A model generated the notes under the pieces. The model was not told the origin of the DNA. It did no database searches and saw nothing but the letters and a program-made list of their open reading frames with translations. The translations under genes were made by a program, and so were the position numbers. DNA of 64,000 nucleotides from Linnemannia schmuckeri (Eukaryota; Mortierellomycota; Mortierellomycetes; Mortierellales; Mortierellaceae): assembly GCA_029449235.1 (NCBI GenBank), contig JANATG010000005.1, forward strand, positions 620,001 through 684,000, in the 5' to 3' direction. Below, in pieces: positions 12,201 to 22,886 of the stretch; position 1 is the stretch's first letter, and each line of letters starts with the position of its first letter.

Positions 12201-13292
12201 TGGCCAAGGCGCAGTATTGTCTGGCTAAGCAGGAGAAGAGCCCGGAGAAGATGCTGGAGGCTTTGACCATGACTCAAAAGGCGCTCCGCTTGGCCCCGAG
12301 CGACAAGACAACCCTATATGATATTGCGTTGATCCAGCAGTCCTATGCTCAACTTGTCTCGGATCGCCAGTGCGAGAGTCGCACCATTGCCGACATCAAG
12401 AATGCCATGGCTGGTTTGGGCACGGCCAAGGGGTAGGTTGCTTTGATATTGTGGCTATCTTTGCTGTTGGGTTCGCACGGTAAATATCTATGCTCTCAAG
12501 TTTACTAATGCATCGCCTTGTCTATTTTCGATCTGTTTGACTTTTCAACAGAATCTTGAAGTCATTGGCAGCCGTGCCAACGAAAGAGCACGTCTACTAT
12601 GAGCGCGACATTGCAGCCCAGCGCGAGAAGCATGGAGATTCGCTGTTGAACATTTTGGAGAGAAAGCTCAAGGATCAAGAGGCATACGAGGCAGACAAGG
12701 AGCGCCAGGCAGAGGAGGCTCGTCAGAAGCGTGAGGATGAAAAGGCACAACGCGAGGAGGAAGAGCGGATACGCCGTGAGAAGCAAGAGGAGGAGGAGCG
12801 GGAAATTCTTGAACGACGCCGTTTGTTGGATCTGGGTGCAAAGGAGACACAGAGGGAGTTGGATGAGATGAACCGCGAGCGTGCTGAGCGCAAGCGCATG
12901 GTGGTCAGTGATGAGGAGGTGAGCGAGGGTGAGTTTGAGAATGGCGAACGCGAGGCCAAGAAGCAGAAGAAGGAGCGTAAGCCCAAGGAACCAAAGGAAC
13001 CAAAGGAACCAAAGGAGCCCAAGAAGGGCAAGCTTCGCAAGAAGTCTGAGATTGAGGGCAGGGCCAGGAGCAAGAGTCAAGATCGTGATGAGGATGATCG
13101 TGACGATGATCCCACTTCCCACCGAAACACTTCCAAGAAGTAGTAAGTCTCTCTTTGATAATGATATATCGATCCAAATCGCGTCCTGCTCCAGTCGATT
13201 CATATTTGCTGATATCAATGTTTTTTCTCTCTCTTCTCATTAATAGCAAATCGAAGGAAATCATTGATTCTGATGATGACATGTCGGAGTGA
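9225..13292 (+). CDS. CTR9: Ctr9, TPR subunit of the RNA polymerase II-associated Paf1 complex
   Basis: Ten exons: 9225-9380, 9507-9570, 9681-9869, 9975-10249, 10361-10840, 10935-11699, 11808-12044, 12143-12432, 12552-13142 and 13247-13292, giving 1030 residues, close to the fungal Ctr9 length. The start (SGTLEIPLKGSDNVLEI) matches the conserved Ctr9 N-terminus, and many tetratricopeptide repeats fill residues about 120-800. The C-terminal 200 residues are highly charged: a Glu/Arg coiled coil, a Lys-Glu-Pro repeat near residue 963, and a final acidic SKEIIDSDDDMSE end. A TAG looks like a stop at 13141, but the T and A end an exon before a GTAAGT donor, and the last 46-nt exon restores the acidic tail. 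Ctr9 scaffolds Paf1C in transcription elongation and histone H2B ubiquitination and H3 methylation. Confidence 0.93.
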
Positions 13293-13896
13293 GATCAGTT
13301 TGTTGGACCACGGAGTGTGGCGATGAGGAGACCTCTCTGGTGTCCAGGAACCTGTAACTACTACATTTCAACGACTACGATTTCAAGTACAAATAATACC
13401 AAAAAAAATGACTGACAACAAAGAGCAATCCGATGCGATCAATCCGGGGAGATATTCAAGTGAAATACATTGCACTGCTTTTGCTTTCTCAATCGATCAT
13501 TTGCCACATGTGTGTGTACAGTTTCCTTTGGGACTGTGGCACATATGGTGACAGTAGATGTGCCACAGGGGCCACTTCCACGACACGAAGCCTCTTAAAA
13601 CACAGTCACATGCACAATTAGTCCTTTTGCTTTCCCTTCAGTTGTCCTTTTTCAACTCATCGACTTCGTTGATCCCTTCTTTTTTTGTCCGCCATTTTTC
13701 ACTGTTTTTTAAACGACTCAACAATCAGAAGTAGAATCCACATCCTCTCTTTTCCGCACTCCTTGTTCATTACTCTTTTACACCCTTTCTCCGCCACCCT
13801 ACCACCATCACCACCCCGGAGGCACTGGAAAAAGGAAATAAAACAACAAAAAGAACGACCGACAGACCGACAATCCTTCCAACATCTCCCTTCTAC
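13293..13896. other. Intergenic region upstream of the ankyrin/UBA gene
   Basis: 604 bp holding the CTR9 3' end and the promoter and leader of the next gene. The 250 bp before the ATG are pyrimidine-rich (many CTTTT and CCACC runs), a pattern repeated before several other start codons in the window. No gene is seen. Confidence 0.6.
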
Positions 13897-16800
13897 ATGT
13901 CTTCGGCGAAAAAGAGCAAAACTCGAGCTATGCCTGCGCTACCGACGTCCCCTGCTCCCTGCCTGGCCCACTCACTCCAGAACGAGGACTGGCCTATCGA
14001 GGCACAGAAGGTTAATGACGAACAGGTCCAAGCCTTCTGTCGTGAATATGCCAAGGTACACCGCTCAGCGCAACACAGCACAACACAACACAACAGCTTT
14101 GAAAAGATACCCAAACGACGATAGTTTGTTGCAAGGACAACCTTGATTCATCACTTTTTCGTCTTGTTGAGTGCGCATACTTTATGGTGCAGAGGAACAA
14201 AGGAGTAAAGACAAATGGATTGGGATATCAGTGCTCAGGACGATTGGCAGGCTCAACAACGTAGAGCAGGTTCCAACAGTGGATGCACTATGGATTGGAG
14301 AAGAAAAACATGGTGGCCACACCAGTCGATTGAATATCTTTCCACCCTACATACATCCCTCGCTTCCAGCACTTTCGACGTCTTTAGTCTTTCTTCCTTT
14401 TCAACCCAAACACCGTCGAGGAAAAAAAACAATACGACATCAACGAACAGCAACACCCCGATCGACTGGCACTTGGACCATGGATCAGCATGCACGTCTT
14501 TTTTCTGATTCGTTCCCGCCTTTTTCAGTTCACATGATCTCTACTCCTTCTGGTTTCCTCGGAGCATAAAACAACACACACACCACAACAACGATGGGAC
14601 CTACCGGGGCGTTTTTTCGTTGTTATTTTTCCACTACGTTGCTGACATGGGATTACTTTTCCGCTTTTGTCTGTTAATCGTAGACGGCCCCCGAGAAAGG
14701 AAGCCCCATCAAGCCTGACGATCACATTCGGGTAATTCACTTTCAGAGCAGGAAAGACACATTTCAGCAGACAGTGGACCCAATGGAGCGATCATAAAAC
14801 ACGATTGCCGGAGGACAATAACCAAGAGGAAGAGGGAGTGCGAGTGAGAATCGTACACTGCAGTGCTAGCGAAGTTTTTGTCTGGGCAACAAACGACTGC
14901 ATTAGGAAGGGCAATTTTGCCCGTATGGATAACCGACCTCTAATCACCCTCTGTCACTATACCTTCCTTCCTATCCTTCTGACTCGTTCTTCATCCACTC
15001 CCTTTTCATTTCCCTTTCCTCTTCCTTTTCCTTCACATTCCCCTTTTCCCATTTTCTTCACATTTCCTTTTGTTGACCCCCTTTCGTCTTCATAGAGAGT
15101 CAAGACGGCCCTTGCTGAATACACGACTCGAGGACTACTTGGAGGAAAGCCTTTACCAGAAGAGTTTTTGCGCCAAGGCTCTGAACATATCCTGTCCCCT
15201 TCACCCGAGGAGCTCATGGAGTTATATGCCACCCTGCTTCGTGACAACCTAGGTATGGCCCTTCAAACAAACACGAATCAAAGAAAGAACAGATGGCTCT
15301 CATTTCATCGACATAGCTCTTCTATTGCACCTATTGGAGGAGCAATCTGGAGGCCTATCAACGCATTATTGTGGTTGATATACTGTGTTCTCAGAAGGGA
15401 AAAAAAGCATCGAGCAAACAAGACTAATAGATATTCACGCCCATCTCCTTCTGTTCCCCTCTCCATTGAACCTTTTATGGATTAGATTTGAATCCTAAAA
15501 TGAGAGAGGTTCTTACGGATCAGACCTTTGCAACAGCAACCATGACCTTGCACGGAGACCAGATCGACCAACACTTTCGCCAACACCATCAAAACGCGCC
15601 TCCACAACAGCGAGCGCCCTGTGGGTGTGGTGTCGATCACGGCGACGAGGATGCGCTCGATTTCCCAGAGGACAGCTACGAGGATGAGCCGGATGAGGAG
15701 GAAGACGGAGACGACGAAGATGACGACGGACGAGATGAGGATGAAGACGAGGAGGAGGATAGCATGGACGACGACGAGTACGAAGAAGATGATGAGCAGG
15801 ATGTTGTCGATGGCTATTCTCACCATTACGACGATGTCAACCTCAAACGGATGGCCTACGAGGAAGAAAAGCTGAAGCTCGAGACCGTTCGTCGCGTTCG
15901 AGAGGAGGAAAGGCGTCTCAAAGAGGAGTTTCGCAAGAAGAAGCTCTCTGAACGGCACAAGCAAAAACAGGAAAAGGGTACGCTTGCAGTTCCATTCGCA
16001 TTTTGTTGGGCACCGCTTCGACTCATCTTACAGCATAGCCTGGCACGTGTATTTTTGTACTAACGTCTCCAATTTATGCTCATGCATATCAATAGATCGT
16101 ATTGAGTTGCTGCAGCGATTGCGCCGCGAGGACGAGGAGCGTCGGAAGCGTGAGGCTCTGGAAAAGCAAAGGCGGGAGAAGCTTGAGCTGGAGATGCGCA
16201 GGAAGCGAGAGGCTGGTAATTATCTTCAGGACATGACATTATGCTGCTTGCGTATATGAATCATAAGATTATGCAACAACGCGGCTAACTGAGAATTATT
16301 TTTCAACTTTTCCGAAAAATAGCCGAGGCCGATCAGACCGCGCGATCCTTTTTGTTCCAATGCACCATGCTTTCGCAGATAGAGACAGTCAAGCAAATGA
16401 TTGGCGCCACTCCTGACGATTCATGTTCATTGACGGGATTGCCACGCTTTTCTACAACCGCTGCGACTCGACTCTTCGGATGGGAGTACATGACGATGGT
16501 GGAAGGTGTTGGCGAGGTCAGTGAGGAGAGAGGTGTGCAGGAGACATTACTGCATGTTGCTGTCCGTGTTGGATGTACTGATCTGGCGACTTTCTTTATC
16601 GACAAAGGTAATCTCTTCAGGAAATGCACTACTACACATTGAAAACACAAATTCTGGAGCTGATCATGGAGACAGCACATATGCTGCCGGTATGCTGACG
16701 CTCTTCAATATTATTTTTTACAGGTGCACCACTGGATGCTCTTGATGCTGAGGGTTTGACGCCGCTTCATACTGCAGCAAAACATACTTCACCCTTTGAG

Positions 16801-17951
16801 GTTTGCAAGCTGCTTGTAGAGAAGACCGCTCACCATATCGACAGGACCTGTATCGTTTCTGGAAAGACGGCACTCCACTATGCGGCTCAGAACGGCAATG
16901 CGGAATTGGTCGCGCTATTGTTGCAACATCACGCAAGGATCAACCCTGTAGATGTCAAAGGAAACACGCCCGAATTGTTAGCCAAGGCAGGATTGGAGAG
17001 TGCATTGTCCGAAAAACCGTCCAAGGCAAATAACAAACAGGCCAACACCGCCAAGGCACAAAAGTATCGAAGCACGATGCAACATCTCCAGAAGGCGATC
17101 GCAGCTGTCAAGGAGGCGCAGAGTCGGAAGGATGCCCAGTTGGAGGAACAACGCCGAAAGGACGAAGCCCTTGCTCGCGAGGAGGCCGAGAAGGACAACG
17201 CCGCTCGGAGGAAACAGGAAGAGAAACTGGAAGCGGATCTTAGGAGACGACTTGAGGAGGAGAAGGAGTTGGAACGTCTCAAAGCGATGACGTCCGACCC
17301 TAATGGTAACAACAACAACAGTAATAAGAAGAAGAAGAAAAAAAAAGGCAAAGGCGGTAACGATAGCACTCTAACATCCAAGGAGATCCTTCATTCTGCC
17401 CTGGCGGCTTCGAAAGTGGAACACTCTTCAGAATCGGCTGCATCATCTCCTGCTTTGCCATCGGTTAACGTCAAGACAATACAGGACCAAGTATCAAGTC
17501 AGTCTCCAAAGACAACAACACGTATCGCAGCGTCTACAGTATCACCGGAGACGACAACAAAAGGAGAGGGACCAGTGTCGACAGGAGCGAATGCACCAAC
17601 CAAACTTGCTCCCGTGCCTGTAGTGACTGCACGGATTCCAAAACCAAAAACGAGCTACCGCCCCTCCCAGTTGGTGGTGACACGGATGACGGACATGGGA
17701 TTCCCATTGCGTGAGTCTCGCAAGGCATTAATCCAGACGGAAGGACGTGTGGAAGATGCCATTGATTTGTTGACGAGCGGTGCACAGTTGGCGGATGACT
17801 CAGAGGATGAGGCAGAACAGGCGGCGGAGAAGGCCAAGGCCAAGCAGAAACTAAATGCGGCGAATGCACTCAAGGCAGCGGCTCAGATCAGACCACAGGA
17901 CACTTTTGTGAATGGACACCATCCTGCGGTGAGACCCATGCAACAACAACC

Positions 17952-17996
<45 letters not shown>

Positions 17997-19966
17997 GCAA
18001 CCACAACAGCAACCCCAGCAACATTCTGTTGGGCATTCTCCTCATCAACAACATCCACACCCGAACCAGCCCCATCACCAGCAGTCTCAACAACAGCAGT
18101 CAATACACCATTCGCCGGCCCAACCCATGGCGTATCAGCGGACACACAATGGCCCTCCCGGGATGTTCCCAGTCCAGCAACGACCTCTCAACCACCCTGT
18201 TCAAATTCTTCAGCGAACACATCCAATGGCGCCCCATGTCCAACCGCGTTCAGTACCGACGCAAGTTCTTCAGCGTCCACCACCTCCTGGTCAGAATGGA
18301 CAGCAGCCAGTCATGAACGCCCAGAACCAGACAACAAGGCGATCTTTCTCAAATCAAGGAGTTCCAGCCATGTCGAGTCCGGTTGCACACCCTGCAACGA
18401 CTCTTGCCAGCTTTATTGCACCTCGGACAGGACAGCCCGCTCCCCCAGCACGTGCACCTTACTCATATGGACCAGCAGCATCGTCGACTATGCACACCAA
18501 GCCTTTAACAGCGCCTTCGATCAACACGAGCCAGCTCCACCAAAATTCGGCATACAAGATCCCTGGCTCAACATCGGCATCAGTACTAGACCGGAGCACT
18601 CCTGGACGTGGGTCAGTAGGCGATATTGGGTTGGCACGGAAGTTTGGCAGCATGGACCTCTCAGAACATCAGGGTTACGGCTCTAGCTCGGGATTTTCTA
18701 GTTTCTCTACGGCAAATTCTACATGGGACATGAACCTGAACAACAAAGGCGCCGCGCCAACTTCTCTCGAGCTCCCTGCACCGATCAGCGCAGGATATCA
18801 GCAGTCGTCGATGGGAGGTCACAACCTGTGGGCGACCCCTGGTTTGTCATTACCTGGACCACCACTCTTGCAGTCTGTGGGCGACAGTAGTTCAATTTCG
18901 TCGTTCGGTTCTCCATTCCTTACCAGCTTACCTGCCGCGCACCATCCTCAGTACCCACAACACTCTCAGCAGCACTCGCATCACCAGCACCAGCTTGGGC
19001 AGCACCAACAGCAGCAGCACCTTCCTCGGTCACCCACTGCAGGTTCTTCGCTAAGCGGTTTGCAGGGCTATGGGTTGTCGGATATGGATCTCGGGAACTC
19101 TGATGGAGAGATGATCAAAGATGTCTTGGCAATGACTGGCGCGATTGATTCTGAAGAGTTTGCAAAGTTTGAGGCCGAGTACTCGCTATTGGATTCGGGC
19201 TTTTCCACAGGCGGTAACAACAATAGCAGTAATTCGGCGGTCCCATCGCGAGCTGTGGGTGGAGGTCGCGGAAGCAGCAGCGGAGCCAGTGGTCAAATTG
19301 CGAGCAGTCTTTGGGGCAACAGTAGTACCGACTCGAATCATCATGGCCTGCCTTCACCGATCGGAACAGTCAACGGACATGCACGTCGCGGTTTGGATGG
19401 TTTTGATAGCCATGGATCTAATGGTATGTATCTTTTCTCTCACCCTGAAACGTTTTTTTGTCTACATCGTTTTCTAGCGAGGCAGCTGCTGATACGATAA
19501 ATATCTTTCAATAGGCTTGTCAGAATCCAAAGGAGGCGTGTCAGAGTACAGTCAATGGAATTCGGGATTCGCGCTTGAGCAGACCATGTACCCAACGACA
19601 TCTCGGCAACAGCATGGGGGTGGACCATCATCGTCATTTGTGGACAATTTTTTCGGTTCACAGGCAAGGTCTGGAAGTTCGCCATACAACCAGCATGCAC
19701 AACTTCAACAACAACCCCTGTCGCCATTTGACTATTCGCCATTTGGAGGTCTAGGAGGTGGTAGTGTTGTTGGTACAAGCCATAACAGCCATACGTCACC
19801 AGCGTTGTCGTCGAGCTCGTTGTCGAATCTGATTGGGAACCATGGCAGTCGAGGCGGCAGTGGCAGTGGCAGCAATCAGGCTGTGTCTGGGATGCCAACA
19901 TCTTCTTCTACCTCCTCGTCATCGGCAGTGAAGGAGAGTAATGGTCCCAATAGTCCCAAGAATTAA
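13897..19966 (+). CDS. Large ankyrin-repeat/UBA protein with acidic and coiled-coil N-terminal region (possibly NST1-like)
   Basis: Eight exons: 13897-14055, 14684-14731, 15096-15252, 15486-15977, 16096-16215, 16323-16607, 16724-19423 and 19515-19966, giving 1470 residues with all phases consistent. Order of features: a conserved-looking N-terminus (about 1-125), a very acidic run (about 180-235), Arg/Glu coiled coils (about 240-325), ankyrin repeats (about 385-520: QETLLHVAVRVGCTDLATFF, GLTPLHTAAKH, GKTALHYAAQNGNAELVALL), another coiled coil, a Lys-rich patch, a UBA-like domain near 730-775 (SQLVVTRMTDMGFPLRESRK), a polyQ tract near 825-850 and a long Gln/Pro/Ser/Gly-rich tail. Acidic plus coiled-coil order recalls fungal Nst1 stress-response proteins, but that link is weak. 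UBA suggests ubiquitin binding; ankyrin suggests protein binding. Function unknown. Confidence 0.78.
17938..18021. repeat. (CAA)n repeat encoding polyQ in the ankyrin/UBA gene
   Basis: Around 25 mostly CAA codons, with interspersed CCA and CAG, coding for Gln with a few Pro. Likely length-variable by slippage. Confidence 0.9.
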
Positions 19967-20113
19967 AATCGAACTTGTCTGTCTTTTCTGTACCTTTTCT
20001 TCTCCATCATCGCTGTTTTGGTTGCAAATGTCTGTTTAATGTCTATGTGGTGTTGCTTTATGGTATGGATGCATTTCGTATTGATATGACGAGAGGTGAG
20101 AGGAAACGATGGT

Positions 20114-21973
20114 TCAAGAAGAAGATTGACGACGGCGAGTATGATGATCAGGGTGATCGTGGTGTTCCTTCTCGCGTTCATGAGCTTGTGCTTGTTCTTG
20201 GGCTTGGAGTTGTCTGAGTTGTTTGCGGGAGTTGAAAGAGCGGCGATCGACTTTTTGGTCCGAGTGTTGGTAAGGTTCCACGATGTAGAATCTCTTTGAC
20301 GACGCTTGTCTACTGCTGTTGCAGAGTCTTGGCGATGGGGTACGAGAATTGACCGATGTGGAAGAAGAATTAGTCAAAGTTGAGGAAGAAGAGGAGGAGG
20401 AGGTGGTGGTGGTTGAGGAAGAAGAATAGGTAGCCGTGATAGGGGACAAGGGCAGCATGCGGTTGAGGGGTGGGCGACCGAGACGGCGCGTTGTTGCACC
20501 GGTCATTGCGTGGGTGTCTGAGGCGATGAGATAGTGGTGTGTGGTATCTGTGGAAGAGGAGGAGGAGGTAAAAGACGCGTCATTCGTAGAGGTGGATTGT
20601 ATAATGGGAGGAGAGTAGTAGGTGGATTGGGAGAAGGAATTGACGTTCAAGGGTCGCATGAATGAGTATTGTCTCGTACTGTTCCTGCTGTCAATGTGCG
20701 AAACTGATGTGTGGTTGTCGATAAGCTGGGAGGGTGGCGGTGGAGGAGGTGGAGGAGGACGCGATACCACCAACTGCTGCTTCTGATAAGCTCTTTGCTG
20801 GAGGTGTTGTTGTTGCTGCTGCTGTTGACGCCGAAGACGTTGGCGATGCTGGGCGAGACTGCTCAGATCCGAGAGGTGTTCTGGGCTGTTGGGGTTGGAG
20901 ACACCTGGCGTCATTGTCGTCGGATAGTCGTTGTAGTAGGCGGTGGAAGGAAATGTGGAGGAGGCTAAGATGCCATCATTCAGGAGAGCACTAGGCCCTT
21001 CGATCAGCCCAGCAGTCATTGCAAAGTTTGCAGGTGCTCCAGGAGTGGCCGATGAAGGGAGCGAGAAAGGCGCGACAGCAGAGAGCCCGCGATTCGTCGT
21101 CATCTCGAGGTTCATGGAAGTAGCGTCAGGAATTGCTGAAGGGGGGAAGGTCGTGGCAACAATAGCAGGGGAGAGACTGTGATTTAACCGTGTTTTCTGT
21201 TGGTGAAGTTCAGCCATATCTAGGGAGAAGACTGCCTGGTGGTCAGATTCTGGAGAAGAAATAGGCGACGCAACATAGAGGGATGGGGTTTCGATAGACA
21301 TTGGGTCAAGCCCGCTGTTGAACACCTGCTGCTGAGACGGAAAAGCTGGGAAGATGGGTGTTGGATCCTTAGAGTCAAACATGGACTGGGGCGATGCGGC
21401 GAGGATTGAATTCGACAGTGAAATTGGGTTGGTGGTCGAGATAGGATCACAGGAGAGCTCGTGATGATTCGGGGTCAACTCGAAAGGAGCCATGGGTCCT
21501 TGTTGGTGCTGAAGAGTCGAGGGTATGTGTATGAACAGTTCTGGCGCAGGCGCCTGGAGAACCGACGAAGAGCAAGTGGTAGAAGCTGAAGGTGTAGGTT
21601 CTTGGGCCAGACCATGCTTGGTGGTGGTGGTGAAGGTGCCAAAGTAGTTAAAGTAACTGCTATCAGTTGATCCATGAAGGTTGAGGAGGGCTGATGGGGA
21701 TGAAGCCTTTGGGTGGTTACGGGTGGCTAAGAGGAGATCATGAAGGTCGTCTTCAAGGGGATTAGATCTCATCATCTTGTCGAGAGCTTCCACCTCCCAG
21801 AAGTAAAGTGCAGCAGCAGAAGGCGATTCAAGGTTAGCTTGAAGAGAGTTCGAGTTCGAGCTCGTATTCCTGACGGAGAAGGCGGATGTGGAAGCTAGTT
21901 GGTGCTGCTGCTGCTGGGAGTTAGCGGGACAGAACAAGTCGGCGAGGAAAGCTTCCCGGGCAATCGGATCCAT
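20114..21973 (-). CDS. Unrecognised 619-residue low-complexity protein
   Basis: Single exon. I recognise no domain. The N-terminus (MDPIAREAFLADLFCPANS) looks ordered and is followed by long Ser/Thr/Pro/Gln-rich sequence. There is a Gln run near residue 385, nine consecutive Pro near 409, and Ser/Thr runs at about 520-560. A basic segment follows (SKRFYIVEPYQHSDQKVDRR near 575), then a Gln/His/Arg-rich end. The composition fits a disordered regulatory or transcription-related protein, but this is only inference. Support for a real gene is the length of the open frame, codon use similar to the neighbours and a TATA-like element 103 bp upstream. It is convergent with the ankyrin/UBA gene, with 147 bp between stop codons. 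Confidence 0.7.
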   Translation of the reverse strand: MDPIAREAFLADLFCPANSQQQQHQLASTSAFSVRNTSSNSNSLQANLESPSAAALYFWEVEALDKMMRSNPLEDDLHDLLLATRNHPKASSPSALLNLHGSTDSSYFNYFGTFTTTTKHGLAQEPTPSASTTCSSSVLQAPAPELFIHIPSTLQHQQGPMAPFELTPNHHELSCDPISTTNPISLSNSILAASPQSMFDSKDPTPIFPAFPSQQQVFNSGLDPMSIETPSLYVASPISSPESDHQAVFSLDMAELHQQKTRLNHSLSPAIVATTFPPSAIPDATSMNLEMTTNRGLSAVAPFSLPSSATPGAPANFAMTAGLIEGPSALLNDGILASSTFPSTAYYNDYPTTMTPGVSNPNSPEHLSDLSSLAQHRQRLRRQQQQQQQHLQQRAYQKQQLVVSRPPPPPPPPPSQLIDNHTSVSHIDSRNSTRQYSFMRPLNVNSFSQSTYYSPPIIQSTSTNDASFTSSSSSTDTTHHYLIASDTHAMTGATTRRLGRPPLNRMLPLSPITATYSSSSTTTTSSSSSSSTLTNSSSTSVNSRTPSPRLCNSSRQASSKRFYIVEPYQHSDQKVDRRSFNSRKQLRQLQAQEQAQAHEREKEHHDHPDHHTRRRQSSS

Positions 21974-22075
21974 TTATGGAGAACTTGAAGGTTTGCTGGA
22001 TTTTTTGAAGATGTGGTAGAGCGAGATGCTTGAAGATAGAAAAATAGATATTTTGAAAGACTTGAAGGAGGTAGG

Positions 22076-22084
22076 CCTTATATA
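22076..22084 (-). promoter_or_regulatory. TATA-box-like element upstream of the 619-residue gene
   Basis: Minus-strand TATATAAGG, about 103 bp before the start codon at 21973. Position and sequence suit a fungal TATA box; no transcript data are available. Confidence 0.5.
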
Positions 22085-22886
22085 ATGAACATCGTACCAA
22101 CCGTGGATCTCAGTGGCATCCACAAACCCGCTCATCGACAAAAGCGTGTAAAAGAGCGACCGTTTTTCACGAGAAGGGGAAGGAAGAGTAAAGAGCCACA
22201 GTGACATGCTGCAAGTGTCCACAACGAAGCAATGTAAAACTGACCCTGTTTCGTCATTTAGCGATAAAAGCGAAACCAACAGCCTCTGTTTCGCTAGAGT
22301 TGAAAAGTGTAAAAAGGGTTATTTCATATAGACAAGACGGTCAAGGGAGATATGAGATTTAACGCGATATTGGAGGTTAGGTACGTTGTTTTTTGAACAG
22401 TAGATCAGTGGCTACTCGTTTTAACCGCTTAAGATGTCGTTGTACGAAGTAAAGAAAACCTTCGAACTTGGCCACTACCGCCTAATCTGGTCGCATAAAG
22501 TACTACGAGAAAAAAATATCCGCTGTATAACAAAGTTCTACGAAAAGGGTTGTGCAGCCCCCCACCCCGCCTCCGCCTCTCCACCCCGTCTTGTTTGCAA
22601 ACTCTTTTTGGGTGTTCATGATTCACGTTCATTTGCTCGTATGTTCGTTCATTTCCTCATAATTTCTTTGTTGTAAGTTGGCGGGTCCAACCCAGCCCCC
22701 TCCGTATTCATTTTTCATTTTTCTATCTTGTGCAACAAAGCGAACGCGTTACCAAAAAATTCTACAACTCAATTGGCCAGTTCGTGTGTGAGGCAAATGA
22801 TCTTTGATGGCTCGATTAGGACATGGGTGTCGCCACCACCTTGTCGAATATAGCCTACACTCGCAACAAAAAAAAAACCAATCAGA
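22085..22886. other. Intergenic region, no gene seen
   Basis: About 800 bp between the promoter of the 619-residue gene and the 3' end of the Zip2/SHOC1-like gene. Short open frames here show no conserved motif. Confidence 0.6.
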
